Part shown: positions 55,597-64,000 of the stretch, piece after piece
Position numbering within the stretch: position 1 is the first letter of the stretch
How the letters are laid out: every line of letters begins with the position of its first letter
Assembly: GCA_029194535.1 (NCBI GenBank)
Contig: JARFXR010000002.1
Location: 62,001 to 126,000, forward strand
Direction of reading: 5' to 3'
Length of the DNA: 64,000 nt
DNA from: Nitrospira sp.
GTDB lineage: Bacteria > Nitrospirota > Nitrospiria > Nitrospirales > Nitrospiraceae
Notes under the pieces: model-generated
Seen by the model: the letters and a program-made list of their open reading frames with translations, nothing else
Databases searched by the model: none
Told to the model about the DNA's origin: nothing
Program-made: the position numbers and the translations under genes

Positions 55597-55974
55597 CTAA
55601 TAGCTCGTATCCCCCAGACCGGCCGGACCGGCAGGAACGGCAATACCGTATTCCTGAATCGGCGTCACCATCAGGGAGAAGTTGTACAGCTCGTCGGCCG
55701 CCACGTCACTGATCCCGAAGTCGCGGTGCCGGAGCATCCTGAACCACTTGCCCATTTCCATCCGTACCGCCTGACCGTCGCCACGGCTCACTGCGTCATG
55801 CACCTTATTCAGCTTTTGCTGGTACGGTTCCCAGTTCGCATTGGGATAATTCGCCATGGTGAACGACAGTGAACTGTTGATCTCATCAACCCAGGCTGTC
55901 TCCGCCCAGGCCGTGCCGACGGACAGACAGAGCAGCGCGCCGGCCATAAGGACCGCAGCAATCGCAACTTTCAT
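55597..55974 (-). CDS. Secreted small helical protein, 125 residues
   Basis: Signal peptide MKVAIAAVLMAGALLCLSVG cleaved near AWAE, then a helical domain (INSSLSFTMANYPNANWEPY, KLNKVHDAVSRGDGQAVRME, MGKWFRMLRHRDFGISDVAA). AAGGAGGGTG precedes the ATG. The family is not known to me. It lies 49 bases upstream of the other secreted gene, so both are likely co-transcribed. Confidence 0.78.
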   Translation of the reverse strand: MKVAIAAVLMAGALLCLSVGTAWAETAWVDEINSSLSFTMANYPNANWEPYQQKLNKVHDAVSRGDGQAVRMEMGKWFRMLRHRDFGISDVAADELYNFSLMVTPIQEYGIAVPAGPAGLGDTSY

Positions 55975-56411
55975 GACACCCTCCTTTCCGGGTTACCCGG
56001 CGGGGCAGACCATTCGTGCGCTACCCCGCGGGCGCGGATGTTTGACGAAACCGACCGCACACAACACGGCAGGGTCACGGCTGAAACTGAAACAGGGGAA
56101 GAAGGACGGAGAATCCGCTAACGAGGCAATCTGGTGAAGGAAATGTCGGGGCGAGAAGAGACCGCACTTGCCATGTTCATCATCATGGATCACTGCTCCA
56201 TCGATGTGCATGGCCACCACCTCGCGGATGAGGCGGTCGAATCAGGGAGTACTCTACGCCTGGGCTCCGAACGGGTCAAGCACCAGAAAACCCGCTCCCA
56301 GGCGACACGAAAGCAGACACGGCATCCGGCTGTCGATGCACATTCGAACGAGTCGGCCGTGAGGCTCGGCCACGATACACCACGGCCGAGCCTCGATCGA
56401 CGGCTCCCGAT
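55975..56411. terminator. Gene-free stretch with a terminator-like hairpin at 56361-56394
   Basis: GAGGCTCGGCC (56361-56371) and GGCCGAGCCTC (56384-56394) form an 11-bp stem with a 12-base loop just after the TPR gene stop on the minus strand. The remaining 55975-56360 holds the promoter side of the secreted-protein gene; I see no other gene. Confidence 0.6.
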
Positions 56412-56765
56412 TCACATCTTGACGTGCTTCTTGAGAATTTCGGAGTTCTGGATGTCTGGATTGTTCTTCCCCAGCTCTTGCGCCTTTTTGAAATGCTCGA
56501 TCGCTCCCTTATGGTCGCCCGTCTTATCCAACACCAAGGCGACGTCATAATGGGCTTCGGTCGATTGCGGATCGGCTTGGGCCGCTGCCGTGAAATGCTT
56601 CTTGGCCTCATCCATGTGCCCCTTCTCGTAATGCATAATCCCTTCGGCCACATGGGTTTCGCCCTTCGACCCGGCCGCAGCCTTGAGCGGCGATGGAATT
56701 GACCTTTGAGCACCGGACACGTACTCTCTCGAACTTCCGGACTCCGAGGCATCATCATAATACAC
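56412..56765 (-). CDS. Short TPR protein
   Basis: Contains two TPR motifs: [20 protein letters not shown] and [20 protein letters not shown], then [19 protein letters not shown]. The N-terminal 40 residues ([20 protein letters not shown]) have no repeat pattern and the frame opens at a GTG without a ribosome site, so the true start is uncertain (an internal ATG at about 56636 is possible). It is divergent from rnhA with 13 bases between starts. Confidence 0.65.
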   Translation of the reverse strand: MYYDDASESGSSREYVSGAQRSIPSPLKAAAGSKGETHVAEGIMHYEKGHMDEAKKHFTAAAQADPQSTEAHYDVALVLDKTGDHKGAIEHFKKAQELGKNNPDIQNSEILKKHVKM

Positions 56766-56778
56766 GAGGGCGAGACGG

Positions 56779-57264
56779 ATGATTGAAATCTATGCGGACG
56801 GCGCCTGCAGCGGGAATCCCGGTCCGGGGGGTTGGGGCGTGCTGCTGCGCATCGGAGCCATCGAGAAGGAACTGTGCGGCGGTGAACCGGCCACGACGAA
56901 CAATCGCATGGAGCTGCGCGCCGTGATCGAAGCCCTGCAATCGTTTCCGGAACCGATGGAGGCGCGTGTCTATACGGACTCGCAGTACGTGCAGAAAGGC
57001 ATCAGCGAGTGGATTCACAGTTGGAAGCGTCGCGGCTGGAAGACGGCCGGGAACGATCCGGTGAAGAACGAAGATCTCTGGCGACGCCTCGATGCGCTGG
57101 CCGCCCGCCATATTCTTAAATGGCACTGGGTCAAGGGTCACGTCGGCCACCCGGAGAACGAACGGGCGGACGCCCTGGCTCGTGCCGGTCTTGAACAGGC
57201 GCGGCGCGCCGGGGATCGATCCGACGACGAGTCGGACTTACCGTCGAGCGGCCGGCTATTTTAG
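56779..57264 (+). CDS. rnhA: Ribonuclease HI
   Basis: 161 residues. The catalytic carboxylates are present: Asp in [19 protein letters not shown], Glu in [13 protein letters not shown], Asp in [12 protein letters not shown] and Asp in [12 protein letters not shown], with the His in [10 protein letters not shown]. It cleaves RNA in RNA-DNA hybrids. An acidic tail ([18 protein letters not shown]) extends beyond the usual end. Confidence 0.97.
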   Translation: MIEIYADGACSGNPGPGGWGVLLRIGAIEKELCGGEPATTNNRMELRAVIEALQSFPEPMEARVYTDSQYVQKGISEWIHSWKRRGWKTAGNDPVKNEDLWRRLDALAARHILKWHWVKGHVGHPENERADALARAGLEQARRAGDRSDDESDLPSSGRLF

Positions 57265-57279
57265 ACGTCTGTTCGTCGT

Positions 57280-59118
57280 TCAGCCGCCGCCGGCGCCCTG
57301 CACCCGCTTCTCTTCCAATTCTGCCCAGCGGGCATAGAGTCGCTCGACATCGGCCTGCGCCGCATGCAGCGCCGCGAATCGCTCTTGTAGCTGCACGGCA
57401 GACGAGGCGATCGCCGGATCGTTGGCTGCCGCCTCGCGAACCGACACGGTACACTCCGCTTCGAGAATCACGGCCTCCATCGTCTCCCATTCCTGGCGCT
57501 CGCGGTAGGACAACCCCTTCCGTTTCTGAGGGCCGGCCGGTGCGGCCGCTACAGCCGCCTCCGAATGCGGCCTCGTCTCCTGATCCGACGCTCGCTCCCG
57601 TCGCAGCTCGGCTGTTTCCCACTGGGTATAGTCGGCAAACCAGTCGGCGCGCCCCGAACCGTCCAGCGCGAGCAGTCTGGTCGAGACGCGATCCAGCAGC
57701 CAGCGGTCGTGCGTGACCAGAACGAGCGCTCCGGCAAACTCCAGTAGACTGTCTTCCAGCACGTCGAGCGTGGGAATGTCCAGATCGTTGGTCGGCTCGT
57801 CGAGGATCAGCAGATCGGCCGGCTCCAGCATCAGGCGGGCGATGAGTAGGCGCGCCTGTTCACCTCCGGAGAGGCGCGAGACCGGCAGATCGAGCTGCTC
57901 CGGCCTGAAGAGGAAGCGTTTGGCCCAGGAGATCACATGAACCGACCGCTCTTGATACACGACCGCATCCCCGGCCGGCGCCAGCGCCCGCCTCAGCGTT
58001 TCGTCCTGATCCAAGGAGTCCCGGTGCTGTTCGAACGTGACCACACGAAGCCGATCCGCGCGGATGAGAGTCCCGCGATCCGGCTCCAGCGTGCCTGCCA
58101 ACATCCGCAAGAGCGTCGTCTTGCCGCTCCCGTTCGGGCCGAGCAGGCCGATTCGTTCTCCCGGCCCGAGCAACAGATCCAGATCCGACACGATCGGCCG
58201 GCCGCTTAACGATTTACCGAGGCCGGACGCCACAAGCAGCTGTTTCGATTTTCGTCCGGAGGCGGAGAAGTCGATTGCCGCCGCGGCCCGCCGGCGGCGG
58301 TCTTCGAGCGTCTCCAACTCCTCGATCATCCGGCCCGCCGCGTCGATCCTGGCCTTGGCCTTCGTCGTTCTGGCTTTCGGCCCACGCCGCAGCCATTCCA
58401 CCTCGCGCCGGACGCGATTGGCGAGCGACGCCTGATACTCGGCCTGCGATTGGAGGACGGCATCGCGCTGCTCCAAGAAATCACTGTACCGACCTTGAGA
58501 CTCAAAGAGGCCGCCCGGATAGACGCGATTGAGTTCCCAGATCCGCGAGGCGACGGATTCCAGAAACCGACGGTCATGACTGACGAAGAGACAGGCGCGG
58601 GCCTCGTCCCGGAGCAGGGCTTCCAGCCAGAGAATCCCCTCGAGATCGAGATGATTCGTGGGCTCATCCATGAGGAGGATGTCCGGCTCCGTGAGCAGAG
58701 CCCGTACGATCGCCAGGCGCTTCTTCCACCCTCCAGACAGTTCGGCGACCGGCTGATCGGCGCGCGCAAACCGTCCCAGACCGAGGGCCCTGGCGATCCG
58801 ATCGCTCTCTTCGTGAGCATCCAGTCCGTCGGCGATCAACGCCGTCGCCAGAGTCTCCTCCACAGTGTGTCCGTCGGGAAACGCCGGTTCCTGAGCCACA
58901 TACCCGATACGCGTGTGGCGCCGAAGCGATCGCGATCCGTCATCCGGCTCGACAAAGCCTGCCAGAATCTTGAGTAGGGTGGACTTGCCGGACCCGTTGG
59001 GACCGATAAGCCCGACGCGGTCACCGTCGTTGAGCGTGAGCGACAAGTCGGAGAAGAGGGCCTTGACGCCGTAGCGCTTGCCGAGAGATTCGCAGCTTAA
59101 CAGTAAAGTCGGCGGCAT
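57280..59118 (-). CDS. ABC-F family ATPase, Uup-like
   Basis: About 612 residues from MPPTLLLSCESLGKRYGVKA. Two ABC domains without membrane parts: GLIGPNGSGKSTLLKILAGF with LSGGWKKRLAIVRALL and LLMDEPTNHLDLEGILWLEA, then GLLGPNGSGKTTLLRMLAGT with LSGGEQARLLIARLML and LILDEPTNDLD. The linker holds the basic ABC-F helices (RREVEWLRRGPKARTTKAKA). The C-terminal coiled coil (SAVQLQERFAALHAAQADVE) is the Uup-type DNA/ribosome-binding extension. Function: ribosome-associated or DNA-transposition-related ATPase. Confidence 0.93.
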   Translation of the reverse strand: MPPTLLLSCESLGKRYGVKALFSDLSLTLNDGDRVGLIGPNGSGKSTLLKILAGFVEPDDGSRSLRRHTRIGYVAQEPAFPDGHTVEETLATALIADGLDAHEESDRIARALGLGRFARADQPVAELSGGWKKRLAIVRALLTEPDILLMDEPTNHLDLEGILWLEALLRDEARACLFVSHDRRFLESVASRIWELNRVYPGGLFESQGRYSDFLEQRDAVLQSQAEYQASLANRVRREVEWLRRGPKARTTKAKARIDAAGRMIEELETLEDRRRRAAAAIDFSASGRKSKQLLVASGLGKSLSGRPIVSDLDLLLGPGERIGLLGPNGSGKTTLLRMLAGTLEPDRGTLIRADRLRVVTFEQHRDSLDQDETLRRALAPAGDAVVYQERSVHVISWAKRFLFRPEQLDLPVSRLSGGEQARLLIARLMLEPADLLILDEPTNDLDIPTLDVLEDSLLEFAGALVLVTHDRWLLDRVSTRLLALDGSGRADWFADYTQWETAELRRERASDQETRPHSEAAVAAAPAGPQKRKGLSYRERQEWETMEAVILEAECTVSVREAAANDPAIASSAVQLQERFAALHAAQADVERLYARWAELEEKRVQGAGGG

Positions 59119-59190
59119 GGTCGGTGCTGGGTTCCGAGGGTGATGGAATCGGCGGGCGGACGATCCGCCCGCCATGCGGCAATGGAGGTA

Positions 59191-59973
59191 TCAGCTGGTG
59201 GGAGAACCGGTCACATCCTCGTAGGCCCGCAGCACGTCGGAAATCGACAGGACCCCGATGATCGTCCGATCGGCCGTCACGGCGAGGTGGCGGATCCTTT
59301 CCTGTTTCATCAACCCGATGGCGTCCGAGATCGGCTCGGTCTCCTCGATCGAGACGACCGGTTTGCTCATGCAGGCCAGGACCGCGGTCGTATTCGGATC
59401 AAGCCCCTTGGCGACCGCTTTCCGGCTCAGGTCGGAATCCGTCACGATCCCGATGTACCGCGAGCCGTCGTCCACGATGAGGGAGCCCACTTTGTATTTC
59501 TGCAGCAGTTTTCCCGCTTCCTTGATGGTCGCGGCGCGATGAATGCTGTGGACTTCGTGGGACATATAGTCCTCCACGGTCCGCTTCCCCATGACGCGGC
59601 CGTTGGCGCCCGGATTCCGTTTGGCCTGTAGACGATAGCGCATCTCCAGATCGGCCAGACAGCTTTCGAGCACCTGCCTGCGCTGCTGCAGGCTTTCCCG
59701 TTCGACGTCGTGCGTCCCGTTTTCCTGGGCTTCCTCCGGCAAAATCGCCGCTTCGCCGATCTTGGCATAGAAGTAGGCTTCCAGTTCATCGGACGCTTGG
59801 CCGTAGACCTGGCTGATCAGCTCTTCGGCGGCCTCATCGAACTCCTCCAGCGGCATCGAGGGTCGTTTGCGCGACAGAAACGTTTGAAACATCCCCAGAT
59901 GCTTGCGAAACCTCGCCAGATACCGTTCCAGAATGTCCGCCCGCTGCAACCCGGTCCTGCTTCGTCTAGGCAT
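59191..59973 (-). CDS. Two-CBS-domain protein with helical N-terminus
   Basis: About 260 residues. The N-terminal half is helical and charged (MFQTFLSRKRPSMPLEEFDE, ESLQQRRQVLESCLADLEMR). The C-terminal half contains two CBS motifs: VEDYMSHEVHSIHRAATIKE to YIGIVTDSDLSRKAVAKG, and MSKPVVSIEETEPISDAIGL to IIGVLSISDVLRAYEDV. CBS pairs bind adenine nucleotides. It may be a regulator of a neighbouring process; none is obvious. ATG 59973 lies 19 codons into the longer frame. Confidence 0.88.
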   Translation of the reverse strand: MPRRSRTGLQRADILERYLARFRKHLGMFQTFLSRKRPSMPLEEFDEAAEELISQVYGQASDELEAYFYAKIGEAAILPEEAQENGTHDVERESLQQRRQVLESCLADLEMRYRLQAKRNPGANGRVMGKRTVEDYMSHEVHSIHRAATIKEAGKLLQKYKVGSLIVDDGSRYIGIVTDSDLSRKAVAKGLDPNTTAVLACMSKPVVSIEETEPISDAIGLMKQERIRHLAVTADRTIIGVLSISDVLRAYEDVTGSPTS

Positions 59974-60061
59974 AGCGTCATCGTCTCCAGTGTGGGGTAG
60001 CAGAATAACGCATCGGACCGGTCCGCTCAAGGGGACTCAGCCCCTCGGCGGCAGATTTCGA

Positions 60062-61486
60062 TCAACTGCCGCCGCGTTTGCCCTGCATCTCCTTGTCGTA
60101 AAACTCCAACATCTGGGCGATGTCTTCCTTGCTCATGCCCCGTTCGATCCACCGGTGCCCTTCATTGCGCAGGAGGTCCTCGGCCACCTGCGGGGACAGG
60201 TCGCGGACCAGCGGCAAGAACTTCGTATAGAAGCTCTTGGCGACTTCGTAAAAGCCCTGCCAGTGGACATAATCGGGGGCCATCTTCGAGAGTCCGTGCC
60301 TGGCCCTACGTCCCTCGTGATGCCACAGCTCGTAGAACACCCATTCGATCTTTTCATCGTACGGCGTGGGCGTGATCTTCTTCATGGCCGTCAGCTTGTC
60401 CATCGCCTCCTTCGCCGGCTTGCCGAACTTGTCGTTGTACAAATTAATCCCTTGATCCATCGACGTAAAGAACCGCTCGACGATCTGCTCGCTGTGACAG
60501 GACGCGCAGACCTGCCTCATGGCTTTCCGCCTATCTTCGTGATTCTCGAGCCTCGTTGAGACTACCGGACGGAGGGTCCAGCTGATCCGGTCTCCCACAT
60601 CGTGCGTCACTTCTTGAGTTCCGGTCGCGCTCATATGGCAGGTGGCACAGGTCGGATAGAGATAATTCTTACCAGGCTGCCACTTCTCCGTCGGGTCGGC
60701 GAGCTTCATTTTGTCCTTGTTCGCCTCGTAAAGCACGCCGTGTTTGCTCTCATAATAGGCTTCGATCTGCGGATGGTCCGGTCCCATGTGACACCGGCCG
60801 CAACTTTCCGGCTGCCTCGCCTGGGCGACGGAAAAACTGTGCCGCGCGTGGCAGGCCGCGCAGGTTCCCTTGGAGCCGTCGGGATTCACCCGCCCGATCC
60901 CGCTGTTGGGCCAGGTGGACGGATGCAGTTTTCCCTTCTCCATGACTTTCACCACGCTGCCATGGCAACCGGCGCATCCGGTGGTCACGACCTCCGGCCC
61001 CTCGACGACGTTGCCGAGAAAATTGTCCAACGACCCGGTGAACTGCGCTGCCTTGGCGTGGTGGGATTTGCCGAATTCCTTCGCCTCCCGGTCGTGGCAA
61101 CGCATGCAATCCTTCGGGGTCACCAGGGTCGAAATGAGAAATCCTTCGTGGTCGTACGCGTCGGCCTCGCCGTGTTCGGCCCGATGACACTCCACGCATC
61201 CAATGCCCTTCGGCGCATGACGGCTGACCTTCCAGTCGTTGATCAGGCCGACCCCCACGTCTTTCGCCGTATGGCAATCTATGCACTTCTTGTTGTCGGC
61301 CGACACAAATGGTCTGACGCCGCCGCCGCGACGCTCCTCGACCTGGACGTACCCGACGCCGGTCAGCGCCAGAAAGAGCACGAGGCACAGTCCTCCGATC
61401 ATGTATCGCGTGAAATTCTTCCTGCCGTCGCTCGCATGCGCGGATGCGCCGGAATCCTCGCCTGGCACCGTCACGGGCTCGTCCAT
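60062..61486 (-). CDS. HAO-like octaheme cytochrome c, membrane-anchored
   Basis: 474 residues with one N-terminal membrane helix (YMIGGLCLVLFLALTGVGYV) and eight C-x-x-C-H heme sites (CIDCH, CVECH, CMRCH, CAGCH, CAACH, CGRCH, CATCH, CASCH). CGRCHMGPDHPQIEAYYESK and APDYVHWQGFYEVAKSFYTK are characteristic of the hydroxylamine oxidoreductase family. It is directly downstream of cytochrome b and Rieske genes, where a bc1 operon would have cytochrome c1. It probably accepts electrons from the Rieske protein. Whether it has catalytic activity toward hydroxylamine or nitrite is not decidable here. Confidence 0.88.
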   Translation of the reverse strand: MDEPVTVPGEDSGASAHASDGRKNFTRYMIGGLCLVLFLALTGVGYVQVEERRGGGVRPFVSADNKKCIDCHTAKDVGVGLINDWKVSRHAPKGIGCVECHRAEHGEADAYDHEGFLISTLVTPKDCMRCHDREAKEFGKSHHAKAAQFTGSLDNFLGNVVEGPEVVTTGCAGCHGSVVKVMEKGKLHPSTWPNSGIGRVNPDGSKGTCAACHARHSFSVAQARQPESCGRCHMGPDHPQIEAYYESKHGVLYEANKDKMKLADPTEKWQPGKNYLYPTCATCHMSATGTQEVTHDVGDRISWTLRPVVSTRLENHEDRRKAMRQVCASCHSEQIVERFFTSMDQGINLYNDKFGKPAKEAMDKLTAMKKITPTPYDEKIEWVFYELWHHEGRRARHGLSKMAPDYVHWQGFYEVAKSFYTKFLPLVRDLSPQVAEDLLRNEGHRWIERGMSKEDIAQMLEFYDKEMQGKRGGS

Positions 61487-61517
61487 GTGGGTCCTCCTAC
61501 CTCCTGTGTCTCTGTCG

Positions 61518-62546
61518 TTACCCCTGCAAGTCGAGATACATCAGCACCACCATCGCTCCGACCGCCGTCGCGGCGACCGCCCCGTTGATGAACGTCATGG
61601 GCCATCCGCGCTCGGCCAGTACACGGTCCACGAACGGATACAGCACGAACAGCCCGGCGCCGGCCATGAGGCTCCACAGGGCCATCGGACCGGGCAGCAA
61701 AGAAATCCACATGAACGGCGCTGAGAAATACCAAGGAGGCGAGACATCGGACGCGACCTCCTGGAGATTGGCCGGAGGGCCGAGCACCGGAGGAAAGATC
61801 ATGACCAGGTCCACCATGAACAGGAGCAGCCCCACGGCGACGGCGCCCATCTTCATCGTATGTTCGGGATAGAACTGGTGATACTCTCGGCTTCCCGGCA
61901 CCGTTGTGAAGCCCAGTAATCGCACCGTGACCACGTGCCCGAGCGCCAGTCCTCCGAGCAACACCGGCAGCAATTTGGTATGCAGATCGTATAGGCGGAG
62001 GAGCGTCACCCCGGAGACCTCCTCGCCGCCTCGCAGCAGGTGCAGCAGGGGTCTGCCGATGATCGGCAGCGTCCCGACCATGTTGGTGACGACCGTCATG
62101 CCCCAATACGAGACGTTGTCGTAGACCAGCGAATAGCCGGTGAATCCCATCGCCAGCGTGACGAACAGCACGATGGAGCCGCTCACCCACTTCAACTCGC
62201 CGCCGGACTGATAGGCCCTGGTCATGAACACCCGAATCACGTGGAAGAGCAAAAACAGAATCATGAGGTCCACGGACGTCTTGTGCAGGCCTCGGACGAA
62301 CCAGCCCAGATAGATCTCATGGGTGATCCGATCGACGCTCTCGTAGGCCTGGTCTGAAGCCGGCACATAGTAGAACGTCAGCAACAGTCCGGTGGTCACC
62401 AGAATCCCGAACAGCGTCAGCGGAATCGCACCCAAAGTATAGGGCCACCATTCCAGATGCTCCGGCAGATCCTTTTGGATGTAGTCCACCCAAGTCTTAC
62501 CCGTGCCGACATCACTGTTTTCAGTTTTTACGGTCTCTACAGCCAT
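61518..62546 (-). CDS. Cytochrome b subunit of a bc-type quinol oxidoreductase
   Basis: About 342 residues from ATG 62546. Heme ligands are H88 and H102 (GLHKTSVDLMILFLLFHVIR) and H189 and H204 (LHTKLLPVLLGGLALGHVV). SPPWYFSAPF corresponds to the quinol-site PEWY loop. The length, with about eight membrane helices, is near that of cytochrome b rather than fused b/c proteins. It oxidises (mena)quinol in the membrane. It lies between Rieske and the octaheme gene. Confidence 0.93.
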   Translation of the reverse strand: MAVETVKTENSDVGTGKTWVDYIQKDLPEHLEWWPYTLGAIPLTLFGILVTTGLLLTFYYVPASDQAYESVDRITHEIYLGWFVRGLHKTSVDLMILFLLFHVIRVFMTRAYQSGGELKWVSGSIVLFVTLAMGFTGYSLVYDNVSYWGMTVVTNMVGTLPIIGRPLLHLLRGGEEVSGVTLLRLYDLHTKLLPVLLGGLALGHVVTVRLLGFTTVPGSREYHQFYPEHTMKMGAVAVGLLLFMVDLVMIFPPVLGPPANLQEVASDVSPPWYFSAPFMWISLLPGPMALWSLMAGAGLFVLYPFVDRVLAERGWPMTFINGAVAATAVGAMVVLMYLDLQG

Positions 62547-62659
62547 CGATACGATCCTCAAGTTTTTAGTGTTCAGTTGTGCGTTCTTAGTTTGAGAGTT
62601 CGGAATTCCGGTCTTGCCGCCACTCAACACTCACAACTTACAATTCAAAACTGTTCGCA

Positions 62660-63106
62660 TTACGCGCTTTTCACGTTCACGTACAGTTGGTCGCCGCGCT
62701 TGACGATGTCGAGCCGATCAAGCGGGCGCGGCGGCGGTCCGCTGACATTGAGTCCGGTCTTGTCGAACGTCCCCTGATGACAGGGGCAGATGAACTGTCC
62801 CCGCTCCCGATTCCAGGACACGAGGCAGCCCAGATCGGTGCAGCGCCGGGAAAAAGCGGCGACGCCCTCATCCGTCCGGAGCACCAGAATCTTCTGGCCG
62901 CCGAGGTCCATCGGAACCGCTTCGCCCAATGGGATGCGGGACTCCGACCCGATCAGCACCGTCTCCGGCTGACGCGGGGCTCCGTTCGGCAACAGAAACT
63001 GGAGAAAGCGCAGACCGAGCGCGCCCATCCCGAACACCATCCCGAATCCCATCACCGCCTGGCTGAGGAACCGGCGGCGGCCGACGTCGTCGTGAATGAT
63101 CGCCAT
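62660..63106 (-). CDS. Rieske iron-sulfur protein with a changed first ligand box
   Basis: 148 residues. A Tat-type start (GRRRFLSQAVMGFGMVFGMG) leads into a membrane anchor. The second cluster box is CPCHQGTF (C107, H110). The first box reads C89-T-D91-L-G-C94, where the family has C-T-H-L-G-C; the DNA codon is GAT (62834-62836), one base from CAT. The disulfide cysteines C94 and C109 are kept. The His to Asp change removes one of the two His ligands of the 2Fe-2S cluster. Apart from this the fold is intact. Confidence 0.9.
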   Translation of the reverse strand: MAIIHDDVGRRRFLSQAVMGFGMVFGMGALGLRFLQFLLPNGAPRQPETVLIGSESRIPLGEAVPMDLGGQKILVLRTDEGVAAFSRRCTDLGCLVSWNRERGQFICPCHQGTFDKTGLNVSGPPPRPLDRLDIVKRGDQLYVNVKSA

Positions 63107-63109
63107 GAG

Positions 63110-64000
63110 TTACCCCGTATAGCCTTTCTCTCCATGTTGGTGGAGGTCCAATCCCATCGTCTCCGCCTCGTCGCCCGCGCGGGGAGCGATGAGGGGCATG
63201 AGTCCCTTCAGCAAAAGCCAGGTCCCGCCGCCGGCCAGCGCCCAGGTGGCGCAGACCGCGACGACCTGGACGAAGAACTGATAGGGGTAACCGAAGAACA
63301 GCCCGTCGCTTCCGGCGGCGTTGACCTCGGTCGAGGCGAACAGACCGGTCGCGACCATCCCCCAGGTTCCCGCAACGCCATGCATCCCGAACACGTCCAG
63401 CGAGTCGTCATAGCCCAGAATGAGCTTCACGTAATTTACGACCATGTAGCAGAGACTCCCGGCCCCGACGCCGATCACCAACGCCGACGCCGGACTGACG
63501 TACGCGGCCGCCGGCGATACCGCCACCAATCCGGCCACGGCCCCGCTCACGGCCCCCAGAGCAGTGGGCTTGTCACGTTGGAGCCACTCCGCCACGGCCC
63601 ACGAGAGGCCCGCGGCGATGGCCGAGAGGTGGATGGCCACGAAGGCGCCCGTCACCGTGGTCATCGGCGCCGACCCCGCTGCGCCGGTGAAGCCGAACCA
63701 GCCGACCCACATGAGTCCCGCGCCGCAGAGGGAAAGGGGCAAATGATTGGGCATCATGTCGATCCGTCCGTAGCCCTTCCGCGGTCCGATCACCAGGGCC
63801 AGGACGAGCGCGCTGACACCGGCGCTGATGTGGATGACGGCCCCGCCGGCGAAATCCAGGCATCCCAACGCGGCCAACCAGCCGTTTCCCCAAATCCAGC
63901 GTGCCAAGGGCACGTAGACCACCCCGATCCAACAGAAACCGAAGAGGAGAAAAAAGGCAAAGCGAAGCCGCTCGACGATGCCGCCGGCGACCAACGCCAA
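63110..64000 (-). CDS. amt: Amt-family ammonium transporter (partial, 5' end outside the window)
   Basis: The C-terminal 296 residues of an AmtB-type channel. The two conserved pore histidines appear in LDFAGGAVIHISAGVSALVL and LDVFGMHGVAGTWGMVATGL, with MWVGWFGFTGAAG in between. It lets ammonia pass the membrane. Its stop lies 3 bases before the Rieske gene start, so transport and quinol-oxidoreductase genes share a transcript. The Amt rather than Rh type is seen. Confidence 0.95.
   Translation of the reverse strand: MALVAGGIVERLRFAFFLLFGFCWIGVVYVPLARWIWGNGWLAALGCLDFAGGAVIHISAGVSALVLALVIGPRKGYGRIDMMPNHLPLSLCGAGLMWVGWFGFTGAAGSAPMTTVTGAFVAIHLSAIAAGLSWAVAEWLQRDKPTALGAVSGAVAGLVAVSPAAAYVSPASALVIGVGAGSLCYMVVNYVKLILGYDDSLDVFGMHGVAGTWGMVATGLFASTEVNAAGSDGLFFGYPYQFFVQVVAVCATWALAGGGTWLLLKGLMPLIAPRAGDEAETMGLDLHQHGEKGYTG

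Overview
The window reads as chromosomal DNA of a nitrite-oxidising bacterium of the genus Nitrospira or a close relative (inference). The evidence is a secreted chlorite dismutase with the conserved His/Arg pair, a quinol:cytochrome c oxidoreductase locus (Rieske protein, short cytochrome b) with an HAO-like octaheme cytochrome in place of cytochrome c1, an Amt-type ammonium transporter, and the general style of the pur/rib housekeeping genes. Most of the window is GC-rich. The less GC-rich stretches at 14.6-16.2, 37.5-44.6 and 45.4-52.5 kb look acquired.

Layout. 0-10.8 kb (minus strand): a long, tightly packed operon that looks like a peptide-modification (RiPP) locus. In transcription order it has a lasso-type B2 protease, two ATP-grasp proteins, a PqqD-like leader-binding protein, a 39-residue precursor candidate too short for normal gene calling, an HprK-related kinase, a sterol-desaturase-family oxygenase, a nucleotidyltransferase, a TlpA-like thioredoxin, small proteins, a TPR protein and an O-methyltransferase. 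The precursor has the spacing of the lasso leader motif (Y, P, L, T), followed by a C-terminal segment of three tandem K-x-x-[E/D] tetrads. No lasso cyclase (asparagine-synthetase-like) is present in the window. I consider this the most novel system here: a lasso-type leader apparently served by ATP-grasp ligases.

10.9-23.1 kb (minus): purine and riboflavin genes in the order ribBA-ribH-nusB-purB-cld-purC-(membrane peptide)-purS-purQ-[nuclease + UV endonuclease]-purL-purF. Chlorite dismutase is translationally coupled to purB, and a nuclease/pyrimidine-dimer glycosylase pair is inserted between purQ and purL. 23.4-26.8 kb (plus): rpoH-like sigma factor, groES, groEL and a strong terminator. 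27.4-30.7 kb: hybrid histidine kinase plus response regulator. 30.8-34.9 kb: two divergent GlnE-type adenylyltransferase genes, one fused to GlnD-like ACT domains.

34.9-37.5 kb: gene-poor repeats, including a ~360-bp direct duplication flanking a DUF4160/DUF2442 pair. 37.6-43.8 kb: a STAND-ATPase/BTAD regulator, an IS5-type element with a broken transposase, an FAD oxidase gene cut at the IS end, and a FadL-type porin; this looks like a damaged aromatic or hydrocarbon module. 44-49.9 kb: repeats, decayed genes, an acyltransferase, an SGNH hydrolase and small proteins. 49.9-52.5 kb: a PaeR7I/XhoI-type restriction-modification pair. 52.5-56.8 kb (minus): exported proteins, including a trypsin-like protease fused to a formylglycine-generating-enzyme-type domain and a single-heme Tll0287-like protein. 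56.8-64 kb: rnhA, an Uup-type ABC-F protein, a CBS-domain protein, the octaheme/cytochrome b/Rieske cluster and an amt gene cut by the window edge.

No rRNA, tRNA or CRISPR array was recognised. All family calls come from reading motifs by eye; no database or structure search was run.
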